Shown here: positions 1-6,789 of the stretch, piece by piece
How positions within the stretch are numbered: position 1 is the first letter of the stretch
Layout: the number at the start of each line of letters is the position of its first letter
From: Candidatus Aminicenantota bacterium
Lineage (GTDB): Bacteria; Acidobacteriota; Aminicenantia; Aminicenantales; Aminicenantaceae
Length of the DNA: 9,504 nucleotides
Assembly: GCA_023135995.1 (NCBI GenBank)
Contig: JAGLRY010000112.1
Coordinates: forward strand, 1-9,504
Direction of reading: 5' to 3'
The notes under the pieces: model-generated
The model's database searches: none
Told to the model about the DNA's origin: nothing
Seen by the model: the letters and a program-made list of their open reading frames with translations, nothing else
Program-made: the position numbers and the translations under genes

Positions 1-2543
1 TTGCCAATAAATTCGAACATGAAACGCTCATCGGTGATTTTGATGAGATGTATCAGATTACTCTCAGAGAACGTGGCCGATTTTTTGCCAACCAATGGTA
101 CTGGAGACAAGTTTTCAGAGCTATGCCCGCTTTCTCTATCAATACAATCTACTGGAGCTTTTACATGTTTAGAAATTATCTGAAAGTCGGATTGCGGACA
201 GTAAAAAGGCAAAAAATTTACTCCTTCATAAATATTCTAGGGCTTGCCATCGGGATGGCTTGCTGTCTTATGATATATCTCTACGTCTCCTATGAAATGG
301 ACTATGACAAATTCTATCCCGATTTTTCCCGCATTTATCGTGTTGCGACAGACAATCGACTTCAGTCGAGATCACATGTGTGGGCACTTTCACCTGCGCC
401 CTTAGCGCCCGTACTGAAAGAAGGCTTTCCCCAAATCGAACACGTTGCTCGGATTATGAGAAGGGAACGCGGTGTTGTTGAAAAGGATGAACAATTGTCC
501 TTTGTAGATCGGATCATCTATGCGGATGCAGAGGTATTCCGCTTATTCGGCATCCCATTCTTGATCGGAGAACCTTCTTCTGTTCTCCTCAGGCCACATA
601 CAATGGTCATCACGCAAAGTTTTGCAGGTATTCATTTTGAACATAACAATCCTATCGGTCAGACGCTCACCATCGATAGTACTGAATATGAAATAACCGG
701 TGTTGTGCCAGACCCGCCATCCAACACGCATCTTAAGTATAACATCATAATGACCATTGATGATCTGGCCGATGATTACCATATGGCCAGTTGGAGTCAT
801 ATGTATCTCTACACGTATATAAAGTTGAAAAAGGGCGTAGATCCGAGTGGATTTGAGGAGAAGGTTCGACATGTCGCCGACCCTCACACCAAGAGTCAGA
901 TTGGAGAAGGGGGAATGAGACAGGAGTATTTTCTTCAACCGGTGGGAGATATCCACTTGCACTCTCGTTTGATTGCCGAATCTGGCCGGCCTGGAAATCC
1001 ACTTTATCTTTATATATTCTCTGCGGTCGGCTTAGTCATACTCCTGCTCGCGTGCATCAATTTCATGAATCTAGCCACAGCTCGGTCCACAAACAGAGCC
1101 AAGGAAGTGGGGATGCGCAAGGTCATCGGTGCCCACCGCAATCAACTGATCAGTCAATTCCTCGGTGAGTCATTGCTCACAGCTTTTTTTGCCCTTGTTC
1201 TTTCCCTTCTGATAGCTGAGATCCTGAGGCCATTTTTTAACGAGCTTTCCGGAAAAGAGTTCCTGTTCACCGATTTTTTTCAGCCAGGATTGATTTCCCT
1301 TCTGATCGGTTTGGCGCTTTTTGTGGGACTTGCCGCTGGAAGTTATCCTGCTATACTCCTCTCGGCATTCAAACCTGTCACGATTCTTAGGGGTTTTTCA
1401 CACGCAGGAACACGGAGTGCGATAATGCGAAAGATACTTGTTATCTTTCAGTTCGCTGTGTCTGTTTTTCTTATCATTTGTACGTTTGTCATATATATGC
1501 AGATAGGCTTTATGAAGGATTCTCCCCTTGGTTTTGAAAAGGAGCAAAAGTTTGTGATTCCAGTCAGGGAAGACATCAGCATCAATTATGAGACTATTAA
1601 AAGCGAATTCCTGAACCACCCATCAGTTCTCCGAGCGACAGTGTCTTCGAGCATCCCAGGACGAGGGATACACATGCATGACTTTAGAATGACTGAAGGG
1701 GACAAAACAGAAAGATACTCTTTCCAACATCTCTATGTTGATCTTGATTTTCTTCAAACTTATGGAATCGAAATCATTGCTGGGAGGCCTTTCCAAAGAC
1801 AGATGAGAACTGACGTCTCTGAAGCATTTATTGTTAACGAATCTGTCGTCAAAGTATTTGGCCTGGATTCCCCCCAGGAAGCACTGGGTAAAACGATCGA
1901 TTGTGGCGATGTCCCTAAAAAGATCGTTGGCGTCATCAATGATTTTCATTTTTATGGATTGCATGGAACTATAGAACCTCTTGTGTTAGAGATAAAACCT
2001 TCCAAGTTCAGTTTTCTTACGCTGTCCGTGAATACAGTTAATCTTTCTGATACATTTCCATTCTTCGAAGAAAAATGGCGGAAACTGTTCCCAGCGCGTC
2101 CGTTTGAATATTTTTTTCTCGATGAGGACTTTAATCTCCAATATCAGAACGAAGAAAAAACAGGAAAGTTGTTTGCTGTCTTTACATTTCTGGGATTCTT
2201 AATTGCCTGCCTTGGTCTGTTTGGATTGGCCTCCTTCACCTCGGAGCAGCGGACAAAAGAAATCGGGATCCGAAAAGTATTGGGTGCTTCGGTCACAAAG
2301 ATCGCAATGCTCTTGACTAAAGATTTTACGAAATGGGTTATAGTGGCAAGCTTGGTAGCCTGGCCAATGGCCTATTTGGCTACACAGAAATGGCTGCAGA
2401 ATTTTGCCTTCCAAGCAGATATCAATTTCAGTGTTTTTATTTTAGCAACACTCACAGCATTGATCATCGCCCTTCTTACGGTCTCATATCAGGCCATGAA
2501 GGCGGCTGTGTCCAACCCAGTGGATGTGTTAAGGAACGAATAA
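1..2543 (+). CDS. ABC transporter permease, FtsX/MacB type, with N-terminal prefix; 5' end outside window
   Basis: Inner-membrane permease of the MacB/FtsX class, which works with a separate ATPase, usually in mechanotransmission or export of lipoproteins, peptides or drugs rather than classical transport. Counting from the first in-frame ATG (48), the protein shows TM1 near residues 57-82 (INILGLAIGMACC), a periplasmic MacB-like core to about 325, a first FtsX domain at about 328-450 with coupling motif EVGMRKVIGA (353-362), another TM start near 460-485 (LVIFQFAVSVFLIICTF), a second periplasmic part, and a C-terminal FtsX domain with EIGIRKVLGA (738-747), ending NPVDVLRNE. The frame is open to the left edge from base 3, and the upstream codons read FEHETLIGDFDEMYQ. 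This matches the cytoplasmic permease-prefix segment that precedes MFRNYLKVGLRT in related proteins, so 48 is probably not the start. ATG 165 with GGAG at 154-157 is a possible internal start. No ATPase gene is in the window. The family call is firm; the substrate is unknown. Confidence 0.93.
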   Translation, partial: ANKFEHETLIGDFDEMYQITLRERGRFFANQWYWRQVFRAMPAFSINTIYWSFYMFRNYLKVGLRTVKRQKIYSFINILGLAIGMACCLMIYLYVSYEMDYDKFYPDFSRIYRVATDNRLQSRSHVWALSPAPLAPVLKEGFPQIEHVARIMRRERGVVEKDEQLSFVDRIIYADAEVFRLFGIPFLIGEPSSVLLRPHTMVITQSFAGIHFEHNNPIGQTLTIDSTEYEITGVVPDPPSNTHLKYNIIMTIDDLADDYHMASWSHMYLYTYIKLKKGVDPSGFEEKVRHVADPHTKSQIGEGGMRQEYFLQPVGDIHLHSRLIAESGRPGNPLYLYIFSAVGLVILLLACINFMNLATARSTNRAKEVGMRKVIGAHRNQLISQFLGESLLTAFFALVLSLLIAEILRPFFNELSGKEFLFTDFFQPGLISLLIGLALFVGLAAGSYPAILLSAFKPVTILRGFSHAGTRSAIMRKILVIFQFAVSVFLIICTFVIYMQIGFMKDSPLGFEKEQKFVIPVREDISINYETIKSEFLNHPSVLRATVSSSIPGRGIHMHDFRMTEGDKTERYSFQHLYVDLDFLQTYGIEIIAGRPFQRQMRTDVSEAFIVNESVVKVFGLDSPQEALGKTIDCGDVPKKIVGVINDFHFYGLHGTIEPLVLEIKPSKFSFLTLSVNTVNLSDTFPFFEEKWRKLFPARPFEYFFLDEDFNLQYQNEEKTGKLFAVFTFLGFLIACLGLFGLASFTSEQRTKEIGIRKVLGASVTKIAMLLTKDFTKWVIVASLVAWPMAYLATQKWLQNFAFQADINFSVFILATLTALIIALLTVSYQAMKAAVSNPVDVLRNE

Positions 2544-2707
2544 CAGCCTAAATTCGAGTTATTTCATCCACTTCATCGAGGTTTTAATATTTATTTTTAT
2601 GAACCTGATGGCGATCTCGAATGAGATTTGATATCGTGAATCACAGTGCAGGGTTGGCACCAGTCACGTATTTTTTTCAAAAAGTCCTAAGCTTGAGGTA
2701 TTTGCAA

Positions 2708-2748
2708 TATATGTGTCAGCTGTACGATAAGGAAGTGACATACATATA
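2708..2748. repeat. Imperfect dyad symmetry, possible operator or hairpin
   Basis: The left arm TATATGTGTCA (2708-2718) is the reverse complement of the right arm TGACATACATATA (2736-2748) except for two extra bases in the right arm, with a 17-base centre. It lies about 160 bases upstream of the micro-ORF and about 270 upstream of the MBL gene, inside the gene-free stretch. It could be a regulator site or an RNA hairpin with a bulge. The low sequence complexity of TATAT arms makes chance possible. Confidence 0.25.
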
Positions 2749-2895
2749 AGATAATTCTTCTCCCCAGGAAATGGGAAACACTGTTCGATATCGGGCAGGG
2801 ATTGTGTTGGAAACGTACACTGTTTTTCGGTCCATATTTGGATAATCCCGAGAGATCCAGATGGCACAATTTTTGCTCATATACAATCTATGGAT

Positions 2896-2899
2896 GGAG
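2896..2899 (+). promoter_or_regulatory. Ribosome binding site of the micro-ORF
   Basis: GGAG is placed 7 bases before ATG 2907, which is good Shine-Dalgarno spacing. It is better placed than the site of the full-length gene that follows, whose nearest AGGA (3001-3004) is 15 bases from ATG 3020. This is the main reason to think that the micro-ORF is translated. Confidence 0.45.
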
Positions 2900-2906
2900 T
2901 ACAAAC

Positions 2907-2984
2907 ATGTTTCTGTGTAAGAAATTCGTTATCCTTCTGATCGTGGTTCTCATCGTTTTGATGATGTTCTTTGCTCCAATCTGA
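2907..2984 (+). CDS. 25-residue hydrophobic micro-ORF resembling the next gene's signal peptide
   Basis: Encodes a short peptide: MFLCKKF, then a run of I, L, V and M, ending FFAPI. It matches the first 25 residues of the MBL hydrolase that begins at 3020 (MIICKKF, hydrophobic run, TPV) without gaps, with 11 of 25 residues identical by my count, including M1, C4, K5, K6, F7 and P24. The copy stops exactly where the signal peptide of the full-length gene would be cleaved (TPVFA). It has GGAG 7 bases upstream, and its stop is 35 bases before the next ATG. It may be a relic of a partial tandem duplication, a leader peptide that controls the downstream gene, or a small membrane protein. The sequence cannot decide. 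Strong bias toward hydrophobic codons could exaggerate the similarity. Confidence 0.45.
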   Translation: MFLCKKFVILLIVVLIVLMMFFAPI

Positions 2985-3019
2985 ATTGTGAGCAAAGAGA
3001 AGGATAATCTAAAAAGACG

Positions 3020-3910
3020 ATGATTATCTGCAAGAAATTTCTTGTCTTGCTGATCATTCTCCTGGTGCTCTTCTTTGTTTTTCTTACTCCCGTTTTCGCT
3101 CAGGAAAGCGGTGAGAAAGCCAAGGTCGTTCAATTATCCAGTAATATCTACAGAGTCACCTTTCCATACCAGCTGCAGACAAATATCGGAGTATCCGCGG
3201 GTAAAGATGGGATTCTTTTGGTCGATACCGGTTTTAAAGAAACAGCGATGGAGTTGAAAGCCACTGTTCAGGGCCTCTGCAAGGGAAAAATTAAATACGT
3301 CATCAACACGCATCTTCATGGAGATCACGTGGGAGGCAATGTCGTCTGCGCCAAAAATGCTACACTGATCAATGGACACAATTTGGACCAATGCATGTCC
3401 TATGGTGTGATATTCCCTGGAAATGGCGAACTTGAAGGAGAAGCGGGGAATGGTTTTGACACATACTACTCTCTGAATTTTAACGGGGAAAAAATTCAGA
3501 TCATCCCGTATCCAGGAGTGCACTCCGATACGGATCTGATCGTCTATTTTTCTTCCTCTGGTGTCGCTCACATGGGCGATCTGCTCCTTACACAATCGTT
3601 TCCTGCTGTTGGCTCAAAAGTGAAGGAATACCTGAAATTTTTAAATAAAGTCATCACTGTGTTCCCCAAAGACACAAAATTTATCGGAGGTCATGGACAC
3701 GACTTCACATTGGACGAAGTGAAACAATACAGGCAAATACTTCTAACGACCATAGAGAAAGTTAGAGCGGAAATGGAAAAAGGAAAAACCATAGAAGACA
3801 TGAAGAAATCCAATATGCTCGAGGAGTGGGAATCCTGGGGAGAATTCCTGTCCTTCCTGAACACGGACTACTGGATTGAATCCATATACAAAAGCTATCA
3901 CACCTCATGA
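3020..3910 (+). CDS. Exported metallo-beta-lactamase-fold hydrolase
   Basis: A 296-residue MBL-superfamily zinc hydrolase. It has a signal peptide (MIICKKF plus hydrophobic core, probable cleavage after TPVFA, residue 27), so it should act outside the cytoplasm. The full metal site is visible: H98, H100, D102 and H103 in THLHGDHVGG, H168 in PGVHSDTD, D187 in HMGD, and H225 in GGHGHD. The length and the pre-motif DTGF (residues 69-72) fit the broad family that includes class B beta-lactamases and SoxH-like or quinoprotein-relay hydrolases. Nothing marks it as a true antibiotic-resistance enzyme, and the substrate is unknown. The C-terminal 60 residues are helical and charged (KVRAEMEKGKTIEDMKK), as in related exported MBLs. 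The start at 3020 is chosen because it gives the complete signal peptide; its ribosome site is weak (AGGA 15 bases away). The gene stands alone behind the micro-ORF at 2907. Confidence 0.92.
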   Translation: MIICKKFLVLLIILLVLFFVFLTPVFAQESGEKAKVVQLSSNIYRVTFPYQLQTNIGVSAGKDGILLVDTGFKETAMELKATVQGLCKGKIKYVINTHLHGDHVGGNVVCAKNATLINGHNLDQCMSYGVIFPGNGELEGEAGNGFDTYYSLNFNGEKIQIIPYPGVHSDTDLIVYFSSSGVAHMGDLLLTQSFPAVGSKVKEYLKFLNKVITVFPKDTKFIGGHGHDFTLDEVKQYRQILLTTIEKVRAEMEKGKTIEDMKKSNMLEEWESWGEFLSFLNTDYWIESIYKSYHTS

Positions 3911-4098
3911 TTCCTGTGGTTCGTGGCCAACAGCGTCCATCAGCAAGAATCCCACAAACAAGTTTTCAAACACATCTGATGGAATTCCGCGGAGCTTGTA
4001 TCGTCATGGCATAGGAATTGCATATTGATCGGCAAAACATGAATTGGCGCAGAGATACCCAGACAGAACATTCATATATGACATGCAGATGCAATTTA

Positions 4099-4161
4099 TT
4101 TTACACCCAAAGCTACGCTGTTAATTTTTTTTACACTCCACTATTGTTTTTTCAATGTAAA
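4099..4161. repeat. Short direct repeats TTTTACAC with an inverted TGTAAA, possible regulatory site
   Basis: TTTTACAC occurs at 4099-4106 and 4129-4136, 30 bases apart (close to three helical turns). TGTAAA, the inverse of TTTACA, lies at 4156-4161 just before the ribosome site of the gene at 4172. The position upstream of a gene start suits a regulator site. The rest of the 261-base gap (3911-4171) shows no gene, and I find no certain terminator for the MBL gene. The repeats are short and T-rich, so chance is a real alternative. Confidence 0.25.
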
Positions 4162-4171
4162 GGAGGCAGGA

Positions 4172-4744
4172 ATGAGTCGTGTTTTAAGCATGTTCGTCGT
4201 TGTTTTTGTGATGACTGGAATAGGCTTCCCAGATAATCCATCGATCCTCACGGATATTGATGGCAACACGTATAAAACTGTCAAAATCGGCGGTCAGATA
4301 TGGATGATAGAGAACTTAAGAGTCACTCGCGATCCGGATGGAAATCCGATCACAAGCTATTGTTATGGAGATAAGGAGGATAATTGTACGAAATACGGAC
4401 GCCTCTATCCCTTTGAAGAAGCCTTAAAGGCTTGTCCCAAGGGTTGGCATTTGCCCAGCAGAGCCGAATGTCAGGCACTCTTTGCATATCTCGGAGGGGA
4501 GGAGATTGCTGGTGGAAAACTCAAAGAGGGAGGCTCGTCCGGATTCGAAGCGCTGATTGCAGGAGGCAGATCCTACAGGGGTACATTTGACAGCCTCGGT
4601 GTATATGGATCTTTCTGGAGTTCGGAGGAAGAAAGTGAGAAGAAAGCCTGGCATTTCGGCGTGAACGTGAGGGATTCACGGGTAGGATGGTATCCAGGCT
4701 ACAAAGCTGGCAGTGTTTCTGTGCGCTATATCAAGGACAAATAA
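4172..4744 (+). CDS. Exported Fib_succ_major (FISUMP) domain protein
   Basis: A 190-residue secreted or envelope protein made of a short hydrophobic N-terminus (residues 1-19) and one complete Fibrobacter succinogenes major paralogous domain. Family marks in order: DIDGNTYKTVKIGGQIWMIENLR (28-50; conserved core GGQIWMIENL), CYGDKEDNC (64-72), YGRLYPFEEA (75-84), CPKGWHLPS (88-96), AGGKLKEGG (113-121), FEALIAGGRSYRGTF (125-139), GSFWSSEEE (146-154), and terminal SVSVRYIKD (181-189). Cysteines 64, 72, 88 and 100 could form disulfides outside the cell. The role of the domain is not established; it is common in surface or secreted proteins, often as many paralogs per genome. A strong AGGAGG (4161-4166) 5 bases before ATG 4172 fixes the start. 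The next gene starts 43 bases after the stop, so the two may be co-transcribed. Confidence 0.92.
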   Translation: MSRVLSMFVVVFVMTGIGFPDNPSILTDIDGNTYKTVKIGGQIWMIENLRVTRDPDGNPITSYCYGDKEDNCTKYGRLYPFEEALKACPKGWHLPSRAECQALFAYLGGEEIAGGKLKEGGSSGFEALIAGGRSYRGTFDSLGVYGSFWSSEEESEKKAWHFGVNVRDSRVGWYPGYKAGSVSVRYIKDK

Positions 4745-4787
4745 TCTCAATGAACCATAAAAAATGAACGGATAAGGAAAGAAATAG

Positions 4788-5384
4788 ATGTCTAGATATC
4801 ACAAATACTGTTTGATCCTGGTTTGTGTGGGCCTGTGTCTTGTTCCACTCAGCGCAGATGATGTCAGGGATAAATCGCATCAGCCTGAAAGAGTCATGGA
4901 CCTTGTGGGAGTCAGGCCGGGCATGATTATCGGAGAAGTGGGAGCGGGGCATGGGTATTTCACATTCAAACTGTCGCAAAGAGTGGGGGAATCTGGAAAG
5001 ATCTATGCGAATGACATTTCAAGAAGCGCTCTCCGATATCTCAGAGACCGATGTGAAAGAGAAGGCATCACCAATATAGAGACTGTTATCGGGGACGTGG
5101 AAGACCCGCTCTTGCCAAAAGATCTGGACATGGTTTTTATCGTGAATGCCTTCCATGATCTTGACAAGCCTGTGGAATTGCTCAATAACCTCTCCCTCAG
5201 CTTAAGACCTAATGCACAGGTCGTGATCCTTGATCGAGATCCTGGAAAAGTCAATCACTCCACCAACCATTTTCTCTCCCGAGAGGAGATTTTGGAAAAG
5301 ATCGAGGAAAGTGTTTTTGAGCTGGAGCGCTTGGAGACCTTTCTTCCGCAGCATAATATTTACATCATTCGGATGAAGACTTAA
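4788..5384 (+). CDS. Class I SAM-dependent methyltransferase with an N-terminal signal peptide
   Basis: A 198-residue Rossmann-fold methyltransferase. Motif I is GEVGAGHGYF (49-58), the acidic end of beta2 is ANDIS (74-78), GDVEDP (102-107) fits the adenine-side acidic position, VNAFHDL (119-125) fits motif IV, and LRPNAQVVILDRDP (139-152) fits the post-motif helix and strand. The first 23 residues (MSRYHKYC, hydrophobic stretch, VPLSA) look like a Sec signal peptide, with likely cleavage before DDVRDK. That is odd for an enzyme needing cytoplasmic SAM, although exported members are known in the COG4798-like predicted methyltransferases. The substrate is unknown. AAGGAAAG (4774-4781) is well placed before ATG 4788. 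If the true start were the internal Met 37, the protein would be cytoplasmic, but no ribosome site supports that. The gene lies 43 bases after the FISUMP gene. Confidence 0.88.
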   Translation: MSRYHKYCLILVCVGLCLVPLSADDVRDKSHQPERVMDLVGVRPGMIIGEVGAGHGYFTFKLSQRVGESGKIYANDISRSALRYLRDRCEREGITNIETVIGDVEDPLLPKDLDMVFIVNAFHDLDKPVELLNNLSLSLRPNAQVVILDRDPGKVNHSTNHFLSREEILEKIEESVFELERLETFLPQHNIYIIRMKT

Positions 5385-5416
5385 CGAGCATCAAATAAAT
5401 AAAGACAGAGTACTGA

Positions 5417-5530
5417 CTCATAAGTTCTCCAGATGAAAAATATCTCTTTTTTACCAGTAGAAAAAGCGGCAACGGGGATATATACTGGGTAGATGCACGA
5501 TCGATACAAAATCTGAGACAAAAAAAATAA
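5417..5530 (+). pseudogene. C-terminal remnant of a WD40-like PD40 (TolB-type) beta-propeller protein
   Basis: Between the methyltransferase and the serine hydrolase, one frame without a start codon reads LISSPDEKYLFFTS, then RKSGNGDIYWVDA, then RSIQNLRQKK and stop (TAA 5528-5530). This is the familiar last blade of PD40 proteins, SPDGKYLFFTS followed by GNGDIYWVDA and a short charged tail. The frame is closed upstream by TGA at 5414-5416, and only 32 bases separate it from the methyltransferase stop, so the rest of the propeller is missing. It is therefore a 37-codon orphan, probably left by a deletion or by insertion of the neighbouring genes. It has no ATG or GTG start with a ribosome site. 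The stretch now serves as the upstream region of the serine hydrolase. Confidence 0.75.
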
Positions 5531-5536
5531 AATTAA

Positions 5537-6703
5537 GTGAAACACACAATAAAATCACTTACTGTTATTCTTTTCCTCTCGGTACTGTTTATTTCTGCAA
5601 ATGCCATAGATATAAACAGCAGAGATACATTCCTAAAAAAAGGACCGTACGAGGGAGAATATTGGCCGACGTATGGCTGGAAAGGCTGTCGTCCCGAAGA
5701 AGTTGGAATGGATTCGGAACTCCTTTTGAGAGCGTATGATTATGTGGCGAATCCGGATGTCTACACACGAGGCTTGGTCATTATCCGGAAGGGATATATC
5801 GTTGGAGAAGCCTATTTCGGCAATTTTGATTTCTACTCCCGTCATCCCAGTTATTCTGTAGCAAAAAGCTTCATGAGCGCTCTGATCGGGATCGGAATCG
5901 ATCGAAGAATGTTCGAGAGTGTAGAAGAGCCGATCTATTTTTACTATCCGGAACTGAATCAGAAGAAAGGTGTACGAGTGCGAAGCTATTATCTTGAGGA
6001 GCCGCCATCCTCAGGGGCGCAGCGGAGGATCACAATAGAGAACTTGTTGACCATGAGTTCAGGATTAGAGTGGAACGAGGACGATGCTAGCAATCTTGTT
6101 GCCAGCGATGTTGTACAGATGGCCCTTCAGAAAAATTATGTCCAGTATGTCTTGAGCAAACCGATCATTCATGAACCGGGTACGGTATGGAATTATTCCA
6201 GTGGTGATTCCATGCTCCTATCCGGACTTTTCAACAGGGTTTCGGGTGTTTCGGCCTACCAATTTGGATTGGAGAATCTCTTTATTCCCATAGGGATCCC
6301 CCATATTGTTTGGCAAAGTGACTCTGCCGGTCAAACCATCGGAGGTTGGGGGATTGAGGCCACAGTTAGAGAATACGCCAAATTCGGCTATCTGTATTCA
6401 AAGGGAGGAGAATGGGAAGACAGGCAGGTTGTTCCCAGAGGTTGGATTTATCAGTCTGTCCAACCGGTCTCGGAGAATGTGAATTATTATGGCTATTTAT
6501 GGTGGCTGCGTCCTTCATTGGGTGGATCCGCGGGCTCCATAATTCCTGAAGATATGTTTTTCGCTTTGGGATTGTTCACGCAGCAGATCTTTGTGATCCC
6601 CTCAAAAGACCTTGTGATCGTTCGGATGGCTAATGATCTGGCCTCATATGAGTGGAACGAGGTTGATTTTCTTACTATCATATTGGAGTCGCTTCTAGAC
6701 TGA
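5537..6703 (+). CDS. Exported serine hydrolase, class C beta-lactamase / NylB-like fold
   Basis: A 388-residue penicillin-recognising serine hydrolase with a signal peptide (MKHTIKSLTVILFLSVLF, probable cleavage after ANA, residue 23). The catalytic SxxK is S107-V-A-K110 in YSVAKSF; the tyrosine motif is Y220 in WNYSSGD, the form seen in 6-aminohexanoate-dimer hydrolase (NylB) and esterase EstB-like members rather than the YxN of AmpC. ITIENLLTMSSGLEWNED (165-182) is the usual lid region. No KTG or HTG is seen; FFALGLFTQQIFVIP (341-355) occupies that place. Expected activity is hydrolysis of an ester, amide or D-amino-acid peptide in the periplasm; the substrate is unknown. The start is GTG 5537, fixed by an in-frame TAA directly before it (5534-5536) and by the complete signal peptide it gives. 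No Shine-Dalgarno is visible in the A-rich leader. It starts 6 bases after the PD40 remnant and is probably the first gene of the 5537-9335 operon. Confidence 0.93.
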   Translation: MKHTIKSLTVILFLSVLFISANAIDINSRDTFLKKGPYEGEYWPTYGWKGCRPEEVGMDSELLLRAYDYVANPDVYTRGLVIIRKGYIVGEAYFGNFDFYSRHPSYSVAKSFMSALIGIGIDRRMFESVEEPIYFYYPELNQKKGVRVRSYYLEEPPSSGAQRRITIENLLTMSSGLEWNEDDASNLVASDVVQMALQKNYVQYVLSKPIIHEPGTVWNYSSGDSMLLSGLFNRVSGVSAYQFGLENLFIPIGIPHIVWQSDSAGQTIGGWGIEATVREYAKFGYLYSKGGEWEDRQVVPRGWIYQSVQPVSENVNYYGYLWWLRPSLGGSAGSIIPEDMFFALGLFTQQIFVIPSKDLVIVRMANDLASYEWNEVDFLTIILESLLD

Positions 6704-6775
6704 TGTGTCGATGCCCTTTAAATGCATTATTCCAACTCTATACATCAATTCCTGATCGTATTGTTCAGATGAAAA

Positions 6776-6783
6776 AAGGAGGT
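6776..6783 (+). promoter_or_regulatory. Strong ribosome binding site that sets the start at 6790
   Basis: AAGGAGGT, near-perfect to the 16S rRNA tail, ends 6 bases before ATG 6790. It lies inside the longer open frame that could begin at ATG 6703, so it shows that 6790 is the true start of the MBL-TPR gene and that 6704-6789 is a leader. Confidence 0.85.
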
Positions 6784-6789
6784 AATTTT

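Larger units (their letters stand above)
2544..2906. other. Intergenic stretch without a recognisable gene
   Basis: No frame on either strand looks like a real protein. Open frames here, such as 2664-2904 on the - strand and 2802-2984 on the + strand, have no domain, no good ribosome site and overlap each other. The stretch is AT-rich at 2581-2600. It holds a small 5-bp hairpin, ATCTC/GAGAT, at 2614-2627 and an imperfect dyad at 2708-2748. I see no clear terminator for the permease and no convincing -35/-10 pair, although the long spacer implies that the promoter for the downstream MBL gene lies here. Confidence 0.5.

Noticed and set aside
1..183. Open frame from TTG/ATG near the left edge in a frame different from the permease
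   Set aside because: It overlaps the in-frame prefix coding of the permease, has no family features, and ends early; it is a shadow.
2664..2904. Several small - strand frames in the 2544-2906 spacer
   Set aside because: They overlap one another, have no ribosome sites or motifs, and no neighbour on that strand.
3020..3910. Reading the MBL protein as an antibiotic-resistance metallo-beta-lactamase
   Set aside because: The metal motif is shared by the entire superfamily; nothing specific to class B1-B3 enzymes was seen.
3911..3950. Small hairpin CTGTGG / CCAACAG after the first MBL gene as a terminator
   Set aside because: Only six pairs with a bulge and no T run after it.
4018..4236. Open frame overlapping the start of the FISUMP gene
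   Set aside because: No ribosome site, unusual composition, and it runs through the FISUMP leader and start in another frame.
6703..6789. Longer start (ATG 6703) for the MBL-TPR protein
   Set aside because: It would put 29 residues without signal-peptide character ahead of a perfect signal peptide, while AAGGAGGT at 6776-6783 points to ATG 6790.
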